Below, piece after piece: positions 18,005 through 26,681 of a DNA stretch of 64,000 nucleotides. Within the stretch, counting starts at the first letter, position 1. Each line of letters starts with the position of its first letter. This DNA is from Flavobacteriales bacterium UBA6057 (GTDB lineage: Bacteria > Bacteroidota > Bacteroidia > Flavobacteriales_G > Salibacteraceae): NCBI GenBank assembly GCA_002428995.1, contig DIYJ01000005.1:344474-408473 (forward strand), read 5' to 3'. The notes beneath the pieces were generated by a model. That model was not told where the DNA came from, did no database searches, and worked only from the letters and a program-made list of their open reading frames with translations. Position numbers and translations under genes: made by a program.

Positions 18005-18361
18005 ATGAAAACCAACATCATCCTCACCGCAGTCTTCTCTCTCGTTCTTAGTTTCTCATTTGCAGATGGCCCAGCCGCCAAAAAAATCAACTCAAAGGAA
18101 TTCTCTGCTTGCTGCGAAGGAAACCTTTCACTCTCCCTTCGAGCAGATAATACCTTCTCCTATGTCAACACCATGAACAACTACTACCCAGTGAACGTGG
18201 AAGGTCAATGGTACTTCAATGAAGGTGAAATCCACTTGATTCACGAAGGTGAGGACAAGGTTGTTCCCAAGACCTGGAAAATCGATCGCTCATCAGGATG
18301 CCTGATTGCCAACATGTATGGAAGCGATTTTCTTCAGTTGTGTGACGATTCAGCAGAGTAA
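18005..18361 (+). CDS. Small secreted protein, paralogue of the one at 18909
   Basis: 118 residues with a signal peptide (about 1-21, LSFSFADG). The mature part reads like a small lipocalin- or META-type beta domain: NLSLSLRADNTFSYVN, then VEGQWYFNEGEIHLI, then KTWKIDRSSGCLI. The same three blocks in the same order occur in the protein at 18909 (SVILELNEDRSFRYKN, VNGTWEDKGLKVYL, EVWKVDADHQCI), so the two are duplicates. Function unknown; a DUF1573 gene lies between them. Confidence 0.65.
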   Translation: MKTNIILTAVFSLVLSFSFADGPAAKKINSKEFSACCEGNLSLSLRADNTFSYVNTMNNYYPVNVEGQWYFNEGEIHLIHEGEDKVVPKTWKIDRSSGCLIANMYGSDFLQLCDDSAE

Positions 18362-18473
18362 ATCCTCGATTTTCAGCGGATTAACATCTCGTTAAGGTAT
18401 GGGTGTTAAGTCCAAGTTAATGCCGGAAAGACTGGCTCAGAAGTAGATCAGATTTGCTCAAAACAAAAACAAT

Positions 18474-18845
18474 ATGAAAGCTCTCTTCACTCTACTTCTG
18501 ATCACGGCAAGTCTGACTGCAATTTCACAACCGGCCCCCGAGATCACCTTTGAAACCTCTAGTCACAACTTCGGAGATGTCCAACAAAACAATCCAGCAA
18601 CGATCGAATTCTCTTTTGAAAACACAGGCGCTGGCATGCTCATCATCTCGAACGCTGAAGCCTCCTGTGGCTGCACGATCCCAGAGTGGCCTCGTAAACC
18701 GATTGCACCTGGAGCTTCAGGAACCATCAAGGTGAAATACGATGCAAAGAAGGTTGGCCCTTTCCAGAAGACGATTACCATCACTTCCAACGATCCTGCA
18801 AACACCACCGAGCTGAGGATCAAGGGCAATGTCAAAAAGAGTTAA
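18474..18845 (+). CDS. DUF1573 secreted protein
   Basis: 123 residues. Signal peptide about 1-18 (TAISQ), then one DUF1573 immunoglobulin-like domain: FETSSHNFGDVQQ, SFENTGAGMLIISNAEASCGC, and ITSNDPANTTELRIKG are the usual signature. The family is abundant in Bacteroidota and exported; its precise role is unknown. Confidence 0.8.
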   Translation: MKALFTLLLITASLTAISQPAPEITFETSSHNFGDVQQNNPATIEFSFENTGAGMLIISNAEASCGCTIPEWPRKPIAPGASGTIKVKYDAKKVGPFQKTITITSNDPANTTELRIKGNVKKS

Positions 18846-18908
18846 AAAAACTTCTGCACTCGTTGTAACTTTCGGGTGGTTTGCGCGTCTTGAATTAAAC
18901 CACCTGTT

Positions 18909-19289
18909 ATGAAACGTAGCATTCATCCCCTTTTACTCGTACTATTCATCGGGATCGTATCCTTCGCGGTGAATGCTCAGCAGCAGGAAACATCCATCAC
19001 TCCAGGCATCTATGGAATCCACGGCTCAGGCAGCGTGATCCTGGAACTGAATGAGGACCGGAGTTTCCGATACAAGAACGAAGCAGACCCTTCCAATCCC
19101 ATTGATGTGAATGGTACATGGGAGGATAAGGGGTTAAAAGTTTACCTCAAGAATTATCCTGATGATGTGCGCATTCCAGAAGTCTGGAAAGTGGATGCTG
19201 ATCACCAATGCATCCGGTCTCAAATGACCAGTTTCCTGATCATTCGACTCTGCCACACAGGACGCAGCAACTCAGACCATCAGTCCTGA
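18909..19289 (+). CDS. Small secreted protein, paralogue of the one at 18005
   Basis: 126 residues. Signal peptide about 1-24 (SFAVNAQ), then a domain of about 85 residues sharing block order with the protein at 18005, including a near-terminal cysteine pair (HQCIRS and RLCHTG here; SGCLIA and QLCDDS there). This suggests a conserved disulfide. No family recognised. It converges on the MoxR-type gene with 6 nt between stops. Confidence 0.62.
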   Translation: MKRSIHPLLLVLFIGIVSFAVNAQQQETSITPGIYGIHGSGSVILELNEDRSFRYKNEADPSNPIDVNGTWEDKGLKVYLKNYPDDVRIPEVWKVDADHQCIRSQMTSFLIIRLCHTGRSNSDHQS

Positions 19290-19295
19290 GGTGCT

Positions 19296-20750
19296 CTAGC
19301 CGAGCACCGCGTTCAACATGTCGTTGAAGTTGTACCTCCCGAAATAGCTTTTCTTACTGATCAGGCTGAATTCAGCCAGAGCGTGAAGCACGAATTCTGC
19401 ATACAGCAGCTTCTCTTCTTTTGCCAGGCCTTCCACATGATCCCCCACAAGTTTCATCAGGGGTTTCACCTGACTTAGCTGCACCTCATATTCCTGGCTA
19501 CCGCCATCACTTTCGAGGTCCAATTGATTTCTGCCAAACCAATCAATGGTGTCCTGGTAAGGAGAACGTTGCTCTTTTCGCTTGAGACGCTCAGGGTTGG
19601 GGAAGTTCTTGGTGAATTCCTTTCGAATGGCCTGGCGGATCAAACTATGCGCCACCTGAATGGCTCCCTCCTGCTCTCCTTCGTATACCAACTCTACCTT
19701 GCCTGTGATGGCAGGAATAACTCCCATCAAATCTCCGATGCGTGCGGTGACCTTCTGTTCTCCATTTCTGATGGCTCTGCGCTCGGCAGCAGCTACCAAA
19801 CTTTCGTAGGCTGAGATGCTCAAGCGAGCAGAAACCCCGCTTTTCTGATCTACAAACTCGCTGTCGCGGGCTACAAATCCGATTTCTTCCACGAGGTTTT
19901 GAAGCAATGGCAACACCGTAACACCTTCCTCCTGCTCCTCTGTCAGCTTCGCTTCTTGCTTCGTGATGGTTTTTGCAATGTCCAGTTCCTGTGGATAGTG
20001 CGTGATGATCTGACTTTGAATGCGGTCTTTCAGCGGGGTAATGATGGCCCCACGGTTGGTGTAGTCTTCCGGGTTGGCGGTGAAAACAAACTGAATGTCC
20101 AGCGGAAGCCTCACCTTGAATCCTCTGATTTGAATATCGCCCTCCTGCAAAATGTTGAATAAGGCCACCTGGATGCGCGGCTGCAAATCCGGTAGCTCAT
20201 TGATCACGAATATGCCACGGTTGGCGTGTGGCACCAAGCCGTAGTGAATGGCGCGTTCATCTGAGTAGCTCAACTTCATATTCGCAGCCTTGATCGGATC
20301 GATATCCCCGATAAGATCTGCCACTGTTACATCAGGTGTGGCCAGCTTCTCTGTGTAGCGCTCTGAGCGATGCATCCAACGGATGGGAGTTTCATCTCCT
20401 TGCTCTTGCACCATTGCTTTTCCCTGGAACGAGATCGGATTGAGCGGATCATCATTCAACTCTGTACCGTCAATGACTGGGATGTATTCATCCAACAGGT
20501 TCACCATCATTCTGGCAATGCTGGTCTTGGCCTGCCCTCGCAGCCCCAACAAATTGATGTTGTGCTTCGCCAAAATGGCTCGTTCCAATTCTGGAATCAC
20601 CGTATCATCATATCCAAGGACACCATCAAACACTTGCTTTTTCTGCCGCATGGCCTCAATGAGGTTGTTGCGCATTTCCTGCTTGATGGATAGTGATGTG
20701 TAACCTGCCTTTTTAAGCTCTTTCAGCGTTTTGATCTCTGTTCTGCTCAT
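19296..20750 (-). CDS. MoxR/magnesium-chelatase-like AAA+ ATPase
   Basis: 484 residues. The Walker A region is GLRGQAKTSIARM (69-81) and the Walker B-like stretch is GIFVINELPDL, followed by IQVALFNILQEGD and sensor 1 in FTANPEDYTNRG. NELPDL in place of a canonical DE is usual for this large-MoxR subgroup. Such ATPases work with VWA proteins as metal-insertion or assembly chaperones; the client here is unknown. The ATG overlaps the upstream VWA gene by 4 nt, so the pair is translationally coupled. Confidence 0.85.
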   Translation of the reverse strand: MSRTEIKTLKELKKAGYTSLSIKQEMRNNLIEAMRQKKQVFDGVLGYDDTVIPELERAILAKHNINLLGLRGQAKTSIARMMVNLLDEYIPVIDGTELNDDPLNPISFQGKAMVQEQGDETPIRWMHRSERYTEKLATPDVTVADLIGDIDPIKAANMKLSYSDERAIHYGLVPHANRGIFVINELPDLQPRIQVALFNILQEGDIQIRGFKVRLPLDIQFVFTANPEDYTNRGAIITPLKDRIQSQIITHYPQELDIAKTITKQEAKLTEEQEEGVTVLPLLQNLVEEIGFVARDSEFVDQKSGVSARLSISAYESLVAAAERRAIRNGEQKVTARIGDLMGVIPAITGKVELVYEGEQEGAIQVAHSLIRQAIRKEFTKNFPNPERLKRKEQRSPYQDTIDWFGRNQLDLESDGGSQEYEVQLSQVKPLMKLVGDHVEGLAKEEKLLYAEFVLHALAEFSLISKKSYFGRYNFNDMLNAVLG

Positions 20751-21847
20751 CGTGTGCGCTTCCTTCTATTCGTTTCGTAATCTTCAAAAATGTAATCTCC
20801 CAGTCCTTTCAGGCTGGTGTAAAATGCTTTGCCCTGGTTGGCCTCCGTAAAATCCTGAATGAATTGCTGCAAGTATGGATCCTGTGCAATCATAAAAGTG
20901 GTGATTGGAATGCGTGCCTTACGTGCCGCTGCGGCCAAATTCAGAGTGCGGGTCACAATCCGGGGATCGAGACCGAAGCTGTTTTTGTAATAGCTTCCAT
21001 CGCGTTCACGCAAGCAGGAAGGCTTCCCGTCCGTGATCATGAAAATCTGCTTATTGGGATTTTTCTTTCGCCTGAGCAGATCCATCGCCAGTTCCAAACC
21101 AGCCACCGTATTGGTGTGATATGGCCCTACCTGCAAGTAGGGCAAGTCCTGTATACTCACCTGCCAGGCATCGTTCCCGAACACCACAATATCCAGTGTA
21201 TCCTTTGGATAGCGAGTCGTGATCAACTCAGCCAGCGCCATGGCTACTTTTTTAGCAGGAGTGATGCGATCTTCTCCGTATAAGATCATGGAATGGCTGA
21301 TGTCAATCATCAGCACGGTGGAGGTCTGAGACTTTTGCTCGGTCTCCATGATCTCGAGGTCTTCCTCTGTCAGGTGAAAACTGTCTATACCGTGATTCAG
21401 CTGCGCATTTCGGATGCTCTCCGTAACCGCAATTCGATCGGCACGGTCTCCAAACTGAAACTGTCTGCGATCGGGTGTGACTTCATCACCGCGCCCCAAG
21501 ACATTGGTTTTATGGTTTCCTGTTTTGGTCTTCTTCAGCTTGCCGAAGATTTGCTCCAGCGAACGCTGGCGAATGACCTGCTCGGTCTTGGATGTCATTC
21601 CCAAGCCTCCGGGGCCGTCCGTTTCCTCCCGCAAGAAACCCTTGCGCTTGAGATCTTCCAGAAAGTCATCAATGGTGTAGCTGTCATCTGTGAGCCGATA
21701 CTCCTCATCTAGTTCCTTGAGCCAGTCTATCGCCTCGTCAACATCCCCACTTGTATGTGTGAGCAGCTCCATGAAAATATCAAAGAGCTTTTCAAAGGGA
21801 GTTTTACCATCCTCACCTGTAAACTCCGAAAAACGAAAACCTGACAT
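20747..21847 (-). CDS. VWA-domain protein, partner of the MoxR-type ATPase
   Basis: 366 residues. A helical N-terminal half is followed by a C-terminal von Willebrand A domain with a complete MIDAS start, VLMIDISHSM (DxSxS), then DIVVFGNDAWQ and FMITDGKPS. Soluble, no signal peptide. It is the first gene of a two-gene operon with the ATPase at 19296, the standard MoxR/VWA pairing in which the VWA protein recruits the client and the ATPase remodels it. Confidence 0.85.
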   Translation of the reverse strand: MSGFRFSEFTGEDGKTPFEKLFDIFMELLTHTSGDVDEAIDWLKELDEEYRLTDDSYTIDDFLEDLKRKGFLREETDGPGGLGMTSKTEQVIRQRSLEQIFGKLKKTKTGNHKTNVLGRGDEVTPDRRQFQFGDRADRIAVTESIRNAQLNHGIDSFHLTEEDLEIMETEQKSQTSTVLMIDISHSMILYGEDRITPAKKVAMALAELITTRYPKDTLDIVVFGNDAWQVSIQDLPYLQVGPYHTNTVAGLELAMDLLRRKKNPNKQIFMITDGKPSCLRERDGSYYKNSFGLDPRIVTRTLNLAAAARKARIPITTFMIAQDPYLQQFIQDFTEANQGKAFYTSLKGLGDYIFEDYETNRRKRTR

Positions 21848-21977
21848 AGTTGAAATTCAAACAAAGATGAATGATCAAAGTTTTGGATGCTGGCTGCACT
21901 TAAAGCTTTGCGTTAAAGAAGCTAAAGACGATCAACAGTCGCCTAACCTTGCTATTGACAACCCTACAGATGTACAC

Positions 21978-22010
21978 AAAAAAAGCAGCCCCGACAATGT
22001 CGAGGCTGCT
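21978..22010 (-). terminator. Rho-independent terminator downstream of the RRM gene
   Basis: The hairpin agcagccccgac-aat-gtcgaggctgct (21984-22010) is preceded on the plus strand by seven A, so the minus-strand transcript ends in a strong stem followed by U7. It serves the minus-strand gene at 22127-22372. Confidence 0.8.
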
Positions 22011-22126
22011 CTGAGTTCAGTTTGATTTATCCTCTGACCAACAAACCAATACGATCCGTTGGACCAATCAGTTCCTGATCTACCCGGAGGTGGACAAGGA
22101 TAATAACAGAGGAAAAAGGCGAAGTA

Positions 22127-22372
22127 TTAGTCGCGAGGACGGGCTTCGTTCACAACGAGCTCACGGCCCATCACTTCCGTTCCATTCAGGCCATCGATAG
22201 CGTTTTGAGCGTCAGAGTCATTAGACATAACAACGAAGCCAAAACCGCGTGCACGGCCAGTTTCACGATCAGTAATAAGTTTTACGGATTCTACTTCTCC
22301 ATACTCTCCGAACAATTGTTCGAGAGCTTCTTTTTGCAATCTGTAGTTCAGATTGCCAACAAAAATGTTCAC
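22127..22372 (-). CDS. RRM-domain RNA-binding protein
   Basis: 81 residues, a single RRM: RNP2 is IFVGNL (3-8) and RNP1 is RGFGFVVM (about 42-49), ending in NEARPRD as in the small glycine-poor RBPs of Bacteroidota and cyanobacteria. They bind single-stranded RNA and are thought to act as RNA chaperones, often in the cold. The start is GTG at 22372, chosen because the family begins MNIFV. A -7 match TACATTCG at 22429-22436 predicts a leader of about 50 nt containing a short AGCC/GGCT stem. A terminator follows the gene. Confidence 0.88.
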   Translation of the reverse strand: MNIFVGNLNYRLQKEALEQLFGEYGEVESVKLITDRETGRARGFGFVVMSNDSDAQNAIDGLNGTEVMGRELVVNEARPRD

Positions 22373-22718
22373 GTTAATAGGTCGATTAAATAAAACAAAT
22401 AACAGTCAGCCTTCATGGCTAACAGATGCGAATGTAGGTAAATACAACTCGGGCGATAAATGTGACCCAATATTTAACGCTCTGATAAAGATGCCCTTAG
22501 ACAACATTCATCCAATGACTGGCTTGAGAATCGTGCTGTGAGCCCCCTACTTTAAGAAACATGAGACTTGCCTGAAACAGGCGCTGGACGTTCAAAAGAG
22601 GTGGAACGGCCTGAGCTGCGTTCCACTGAAAAAGTGTGGTTGAACTTGTCGGCTAACAAAAGCGAATACGGCAAATTCTGCTTTGTGAAGCTTCGAATTT
22701 GACCAAACCGAAAGCGGA
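22373..22718. other. Intergenic region between the RRM and DUF6580 genes
   Basis: 346 nt with no supported gene. It holds the putative RRM promoter (TACATTCG, minus strand, 22429-22436) and a short inverted repeat agcc-ttcat-ggct near 22409-22421. The small plus-strand frame across it has no start signal or protein-like composition. Confidence 0.5.
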
Positions 22719-23282
22719 TTACTTTTTCTTAACCTTCACAGGAATAAGGCTCGTTCGCAGGATGCGCTCGTACAGCAGAAACAGGATTCCGCTGTAGAAA
22801 AGATCTCCTGCTATCGTGAACTTAAAGAAAGGAATGGCCGCAGTGTAGCACGCAATGAGTCCGGCAGTGTCCATCGGGTAGTAGCCTTGCACCCAGACAC
22901 CAAAATTGCTGAGCAGGAAAAAAATGATCGATGCACCAAGACTCCCTACCAACATGCGAGGAGCGGTTACCTTTTTCAGCACTCCCGTTCCCAGCAGGTA
23001 GATCAAGACAATACTTCCATAGATAAAGACAGAGCCCTCAGTGAACAGCACAAAGCCACTGCTTTGGGCAGTGTAGACCAGGTTATTGAGCACCAAGTCC
23101 GAAAGCATCCAACTGAGCATGGTCACCAACAGCCCCAAACCTTTTCTGCCAAGGTAGGCGCTGCCAAACAGGGCCATCGCTCCCAGAGGGGCAAAGTTCA
23201 TAGGGTGAGGAATAAGCCGCGTAAGTGCTGCTCCAACAATAATGAGCGAAAGAATCAGGATCTTCTTTGTGTTGTCTTGCAT
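22719..23282 (-). CDS. DUF6580-type membrane protein (putative ECF-like substrate component)
   Basis: 187 residues with about five to six hydrophobic segments. The conserved start RLIPHPMNFAPLGAMALFG and the NFGVWVQGYYP loop are typical of the DUF6580 group, suspected to be ECF-type vitamin or metal transport components. Members are sometimes linked to cobalamin uptake, but no B12 riboswitch or btu gene is seen here. -7 TATTTTCG ends 4 nt before the ATG, implying a leaderless mRNA. Basic tail VKVKKK. Confidence 0.72.
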   Translation of the reverse strand: MQDNTKKILILSLIIVGAALTRLIPHPMNFAPLGAMALFGSAYLGRKGLGLLVTMLSWMLSDLVLNNLVYTAQSSGFVLFTEGSVFIYGSIVLIYLLGTGVLKKVTAPRMLVGSLGASIIFFLLSNFGVWVQGYYPMDTAGLIACYTAAIPFFKFTIAGDLFYSGILFLLYERILRTSLIPVKVKKK

Positions 23283-23286
23283 GTCG

Positions 23287-23294
23287 CGAAAATA
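23287..23294 (-). promoter_or_regulatory. -7 element TATTTTCG abutting the DUF6580 start
   Basis: TAnnTTCG on the minus strand followed by CGAC and the ATG at 23282. Confidence 0.5.
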
Positions 23295-23400
23295 TGAAGT
23301 TGAAAAGTAATATGCCTCAAGACTACCAGAATGTGAACAATTAGAAGCACCTTCGAAGGTTAGTGATAAACAACTCTCACATCACATCGTTGTTCAAACC

Positions 23401-23865
23401 ATGAAAATCGGAGAAGCTCTACCCAACTTCGAGGCATTGGATCAGGATTTAAACGCGTTTAAATCTGAAAACCTCCAAGGCAAACCAGCTGTTGTATTCT
23501 TTTATCCTAAAGATCACACGCCAGGGTGCACCGCACAAGCATGCGCATTTCGTGATGATTATGAAGCTTTTGGTGAAGCCGGTGCTACGGTGCTCGGCAT
23601 CAATTCCGGATCGGCCGAATCACATCGCTCCTTCAAAGAGAAACATCACCTTCCCTTTACCCTGATCGCAGACAACGGAGGAAAACTCCGCAAACTATTT
23701 GGCGTGTCAGATGATTTGTTTGGGCTGATTCCCGGACGAGAAACCTTTGTGTTTGACGCTGATGGCAAACTCGTCCACCGCTTCAACAGCCAGTTGCGCT
23801 TTGAGGAACACTCGAAAAAGGCATTGAAAGTAGTCGAGAAGCTCACACATCAGACGAGCAACTGA
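23401..23865 (+). CDS. bcp: Thioredoxin-dependent peroxiredoxin (BCP family)
   Basis: 154 residues, full-length BCP/PrxQ. The peroxidatic cysteine is C43 and the resolving cysteine C48 in FYPKDHTPGCTAQACAFRD. Reduces hydrogen and organic peroxides in the cytoplasm with thioredoxin. ATG at 23401. The SDR gene converges on it with 18 nt between stops. Confidence 0.94.
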   Translation: MKIGEALPNFEALDQDLNAFKSENLQGKPAVVFFYPKDHTPGCTAQACAFRDDYEAFGEAGATVLGINSGSAESHRSFKEKHHLPFTLIADNGGKLRKLFGVSDDLFGLIPGRETFVFDADGKLVHRFNSQLRFEEHSKKALKVVEKLTHQTSN

Positions 23866-23883
23866 CCTTTGTTCATAAGTTCA

Positions 23884-24723
23884 TCACTTGTGAGCTGCCA
23901 GCAAGGCCTCACTCGCCTCCCAAAGCTTAAGAGCAAGTGCATCATCCAGAGCCCCGGCAGCTGGTTGCGCGGCCTTTTTCTTTTTGAAGTATGAACCACT
24001 TTGCTCCTCCACTCCGGGTTCTGTAGCCAGGTAAACGGAAGTCTCAGCGCCTTTCGCACTGCTGATCATGATGGGCTTGATGACCTGGAATACCACTTTG
24101 AAGAAACCCTTCAGTGGAGATGCAAAACTTGAGTTGACAATGCCCGGATGCAATGCATAGCTAGTGATTCCTTCAGATCCATACCTGCGCGCCAATTCTC
24201 TGGTGAACAGGATATTGCACAACTTGGCGTTTGCATAAGCCTTGAAAGCCGTGTAACCGGAAGTGAGTTGTAGATCTTCCAGATTCAGGTTGCCCGCACG
24301 GTGCGCTTCTGAACTTACATTGATGATTCTGGCCTTCGAGTGCTTCAGAACTTGAAGCAAGCCCTGCGTTAAAGCAAAGTGCCCGAGGTGATTCATGGAA
24401 AACTGAAGCTCCAATCCATCTGCGCTTTCCTTTCGCTCAGAGATAATACCTCCGGCATTGTTGATCAATACATCAATGCGGTTCCACTTTTTCAGGATTT
24501 CTTTCACCGCTTCTCGAACTGTTGCCAGGCTGGCGAGATCAGCAATGACATAGTCCACAGACTCATTGCCAGAGGTGCGCTTCAGCGTGGCGGCTGTCTG
24601 CTCTGCCTTGGCCTTGTTTCTGGCCAGGAAGAAAATGCTATGCCCTTGATCGAGCAGTTGCTGCGCTGTCTCCTGCCCAATTCCTGATGTCGCACCCGTG
24701 ATGACAATGTTTTTGACGAGCAT
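23884..24723 (-). CDS. Short-chain dehydrogenase/reductase
   Basis: 279 residues. NAD(P) motif TGATSGIGQETA (about 9-20), structural NNAGG (about 89-93), and a catalytic region with Ser in INVSSEAHRAG and the Tyr/Lys pair in AFKAYANAKL. Its overall pattern is close to retinol-dehydrogenase/WW-oxidoreductase-like SDRs; substrate unknown. It is 34 nt downstream of the MarR gene on the same strand, so it is probably under that regulator's control. Confidence 0.88.
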   Translation of the reverse strand: MLVKNIVITGATSGIGQETAQQLLDQGHSIFFLARNKAKAEQTAATLKRTSGNESVDYVIADLASLATVREAVKEILKKWNRIDVLINNAGGIISERKESADGLELQFSMNHLGHFALTQGLLQVLKHSKARIINVSSEAHRAGNLNLEDLQLTSGYTAFKAYANAKLCNILFTRELARRYGSEGITSYALHPGIVNSSFASPLKGFFKVVFQVIKPIMISSAKGAETSVYLATEPGVEEQSGSYFKKKKAAQPAAGALDDALALKLWEASEALLAAHK

Positions 24724-24757
24724 GGTCCGCTGAGTTTTGTTGATTTAAGTGTTGGTT

Positions 24758-25192
24758 CTAAGCTTCTTCCTGAATCGCTTCAAGGGCTTCTGTGAGGTAT
24801 GCGCTGAGGTGCTGTCCCTTTTCCTGCCCAATGATGTAGCCATAGCGTTGATTCAGCCGATTCCAGGAAGAAGCAAGCAAATGCTGCTGCCTGCCTCCCT
24901 TTTCAGTAGGATACACACGCCTGAACTTACCTTCGGACCTTCGTTCAAGGTATTCGCGCTGTTCGAGCTTTTCGATCAGCCGCGTCACGGTGCTTGGAGT
25001 CAATTCCATCGTCCGGGCAATTCCTCCGGCAGTAATTCCGGGATTCTGATTCACCGTCATCAGAATGAAGGCATGTGATGGAGACAATCCAGTGGTCGCG
25101 AATTCTTCTTCGGCCATCTTCGTGAGTGCACGTGCAATGGCATTGCTAGTGAAATAGAGACACTGACTGTATGGCGATCTTTTCTTACCCAT
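24758..25192 (-). CDS. MarR-family transcriptional regulator
   Basis: 144 residues with the winged helix visible as GGIARTMELTPSTVTRLIEK (recognition helix) and LERRSEGKFRRVYPTEKG (wing). MarR proteins are ligand-responsive repressors that usually control their own operon and a neighbour, here the SDR gene. The -7 variant TTAATTTG ends 5 nt before the ATG, so the mRNA is probably leaderless. Confidence 0.88.
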   Translation of the reverse strand: MGKKRSPYSQCLYFTSNAIARALTKMAEEEFATTGLSPSHAFILMTVNQNPGITAGGIARTMELTPSTVTRLIEKLEQREYLERRSEGKFRRVYPTEKGGRQQHLLASSWNRLNQRYGYIIGQEKGQHLSAYLTEALEAIQEEA

Positions 25193-25251
25193 ACAGCCAA
25201 ATTAAGGCATTTGATTGTATGTGCAAACAAGAGCTGTGTGAAGATCCATTG

Positions 25252-25259
25252 TAGTTTTG
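25252..25259 (+). promoter_or_regulatory. -7 element TAGTTTTG abutting the GNAT start
   Basis: A perfect TAnnTTTG followed by GCCC and ATG at 25264. Confidence 0.55.
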
Positions 25260-25263
25260 GCCC

Positions 25264-25797
25264 ATGGTTTCCAATCCCCCTATTCTCGCCACTGAAAGGC
25301 TCTACCTGAACAGGATGGTTCCTGAGGATGCTGCGGAGGTATTTGCCCTGAACGATGATCCTGAAGTGATCCGATATGCAGGCGACCCACCCTTTGAAAG
25401 CATAGAAGCGGCAAGGCAATTTCTGGAGCAATACAAGGGTTATGAAGAACCAGGCTTTGGTCGATTTGCCATGCGCCTTCTTAGCGATCACTCCTTTCTC
25501 GGTTGGTGTGGATTGAAGCGAACAGAAGAAATGTCGGAAGTTGACCTTGGTTATCGATTGCACCAGAAGCACTGGAATCGAGGTTATGCTACCGAAGCTG
25601 CGCACATTTGCCTGGAGCATGGATTCCATACGCTTGGCCTTTCGCGCATTATTGGCAGGGTGATGCATGCGAATATGCCTTCTATTCGCGTTCTTGAAAA
25701 AGTAGGGATGACCTATTGGAAAGAAATTGTTTGTGAAGCGCACCCCGCGAGGTGCTACAAACTGGAACAACATGAATATAAAGGCATACATGTCTGA
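25264..25797 (+). CDS. GNAT N-acetyltransferase (RimJ/RimL-like)
   Basis: 177 residues. The RimJ/RimL pattern is clear: ILATERLYLNRMVPEDA at the N-terminus, DLGYRLHQKHWNRGYATEA for the acetyl-CoA loop, and HANMPSIRVLEKVGM. It transfers an acetyl group from acetyl-CoA to an amino group; the substrate is unknown. A -7 box stands 4 nt before the ATG, implying a leaderless mRNA. Its stop overlaps the start of the OmpA-like gene, so the two are coupled. Confidence 0.88.
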   Translation: MVSNPPILATERLYLNRMVPEDAAEVFALNDDPEVIRYAGDPPFESIEAARQFLEQYKGYEEPGFGRFAMRLLSDHSFLGWCGLKRTEEMSEVDLGYRLHQKHWNRGYATEAAHICLEHGFHTLGLSRIIGRVMHANMPSIRVLEKVGMTYWKEIVCEAHPARCYKLEQHEYKGIHV

Positions 25798-26614
25798 ACT
25801 CATCAAAACAACAGCTGCACTGCTCTTCCTGAGCTTGATGACCACGAATCACGTAGCGGGACAGATCTTTGATACGGTATCCATCTACTTTGCCTTCAAC
25901 GCAGAAACGCCTCTATCCTACGCACCACTGGACAGCACCTTCGAATCGCTGAAGTATAAAGAGCGCGCTGCTGTGTTGGGCTATGCCGATTTTGTGGGCA
26001 CGGGTGAATACAATGCGGTACTCTCAAAAAAGAGAGCAACGGAAGTAGCCAAATATGTGCTGAGAAACAGCGGAGGAAAACTGCAAGTCACCAGCATCAA
26101 AGGAAACGGTGAACTTCCCGCATCTACTGTAGAGGGAGAAGATGGTGATTCATTGAGCCGGAGGGTGGATGTGATCATCAAGCGTGAAGTGCTCATCATT
26201 GATGATCCCCTGGAGCCTGAGGCGCTTGACATTGATGTAGACGAAGGCGAAAGCCTCGTATTAGAAGGCCTCACCTTTATTCCGGGCAGGCACTATCCCC
26301 AACCAGAGTCACGGCCTGTATTGTTGAGCCTACTGGCCGCGATGCAGGAGAACCCCAACCTGGAAATCGAAATCCAGGGACACATTTGTTGCACACCTGA
26401 TGGCTCTGACGGTTACGATCCCGATACCCGCGACAATCACCTTTCGGCCAACCGCGCGCACTTTGTCTACGAATACCTGATCGACAATGGAATTGAAGCC
26501 AGCCGGATGAGATTCATTGGAAAGGGAGGTGCTGAACCCAAGGTATTTCCTGAAAACAGTGAGGCTGACAAGCAAGCCAACCGAAGGGTTGAGATCGTGA
26601 TTCTCAAGTCTTAA
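25790..26614 (+). CDS. Secreted protein with two OmpA-like domains
   Basis: 274 residues from ATG 25790 (25772 is an alternative). Signal peptide about 1-24 (MTTNHVAGQ). The C-terminal half is a standard OmpA peptidoglycan-binding domain: LEIEIQGHICC, then LSANRAHFVYEYLIDNGI, then ANRRVEIVIL. The N-terminal half repeats the scheme in shorter form: VSIYFAFNAE, VLGYADFVGTGEYNAVLSKK, then LSRRVDVII. So it appears to be a tandem OmpA-like protein without a barrel, probably tethering the envelope to peptidoglycan. The start lies inside the GNAT gene end, giving coupled translation. Confidence 0.8.
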   Translation: MSELIKTTAALLFLSLMTTNHVAGQIFDTVSIYFAFNAETPLSYAPLDSTFESLKYKERAAVLGYADFVGTGEYNAVLSKKRATEVAKYVLRNSGGKLQVTSIKGNGELPASTVEGEDGDSLSRRVDVIIKREVLIIDDPLEPEALDIDVDEGESLVLEGLTFIPGRHYPQPESRPVLLSLLAAMQENPNLEIEIQGHICCTPDGSDGYDPDTRDNHLSANRAHFVYEYLIDNGIEASRMRFIGKGGAEPKVFPENSEADKQANRRVEIVILKS

Positions 26615-26624
26615 CACTTGAAAC

Positions 26625-26643
26625 TTACTTGCTTAGCAAGTAA
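26625..26643 (+). terminator. Perfect hairpin after the OmpA-like gene
   Basis: ttacttgc-tta-gcaagtaa, an 8-bp perfect stem with a 3-nt loop, 10 nt after the stop. There is no clean T-run directly behind it, and the -33 TTG of the next gene lies inside it, so terminator and promoter overlap. Confidence 0.5.
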
Positions 26644-26656
26644 TACGCTATTTTCG
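26629..26656 (+). promoter_or_regulatory. Promoter of the 812-residue cell-surface protein
   Basis: TTG (26629-26631), 17-nt spacer, TATTTTCG (26649-26656). This places the transcript start about 20 nt before the TTG start codon at 26682. Confidence 0.5.
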
Positions 26657-26681
26657 CTTTTAGCGTTACAAAAATCTTGAC

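Noticed and set aside
22720..23330. Cobalamin riboswitch near the DUF6580 gene
   Set aside because: The leader is only a few bases long because the -7 element is 4 nt from the ATG, so no riboswitch fits.
25060..25845. 261-codon minus-strand frame
   Set aside because: It runs opposite the GNAT gene and into the MarR gene in another frame; both real genes have clear motifs.
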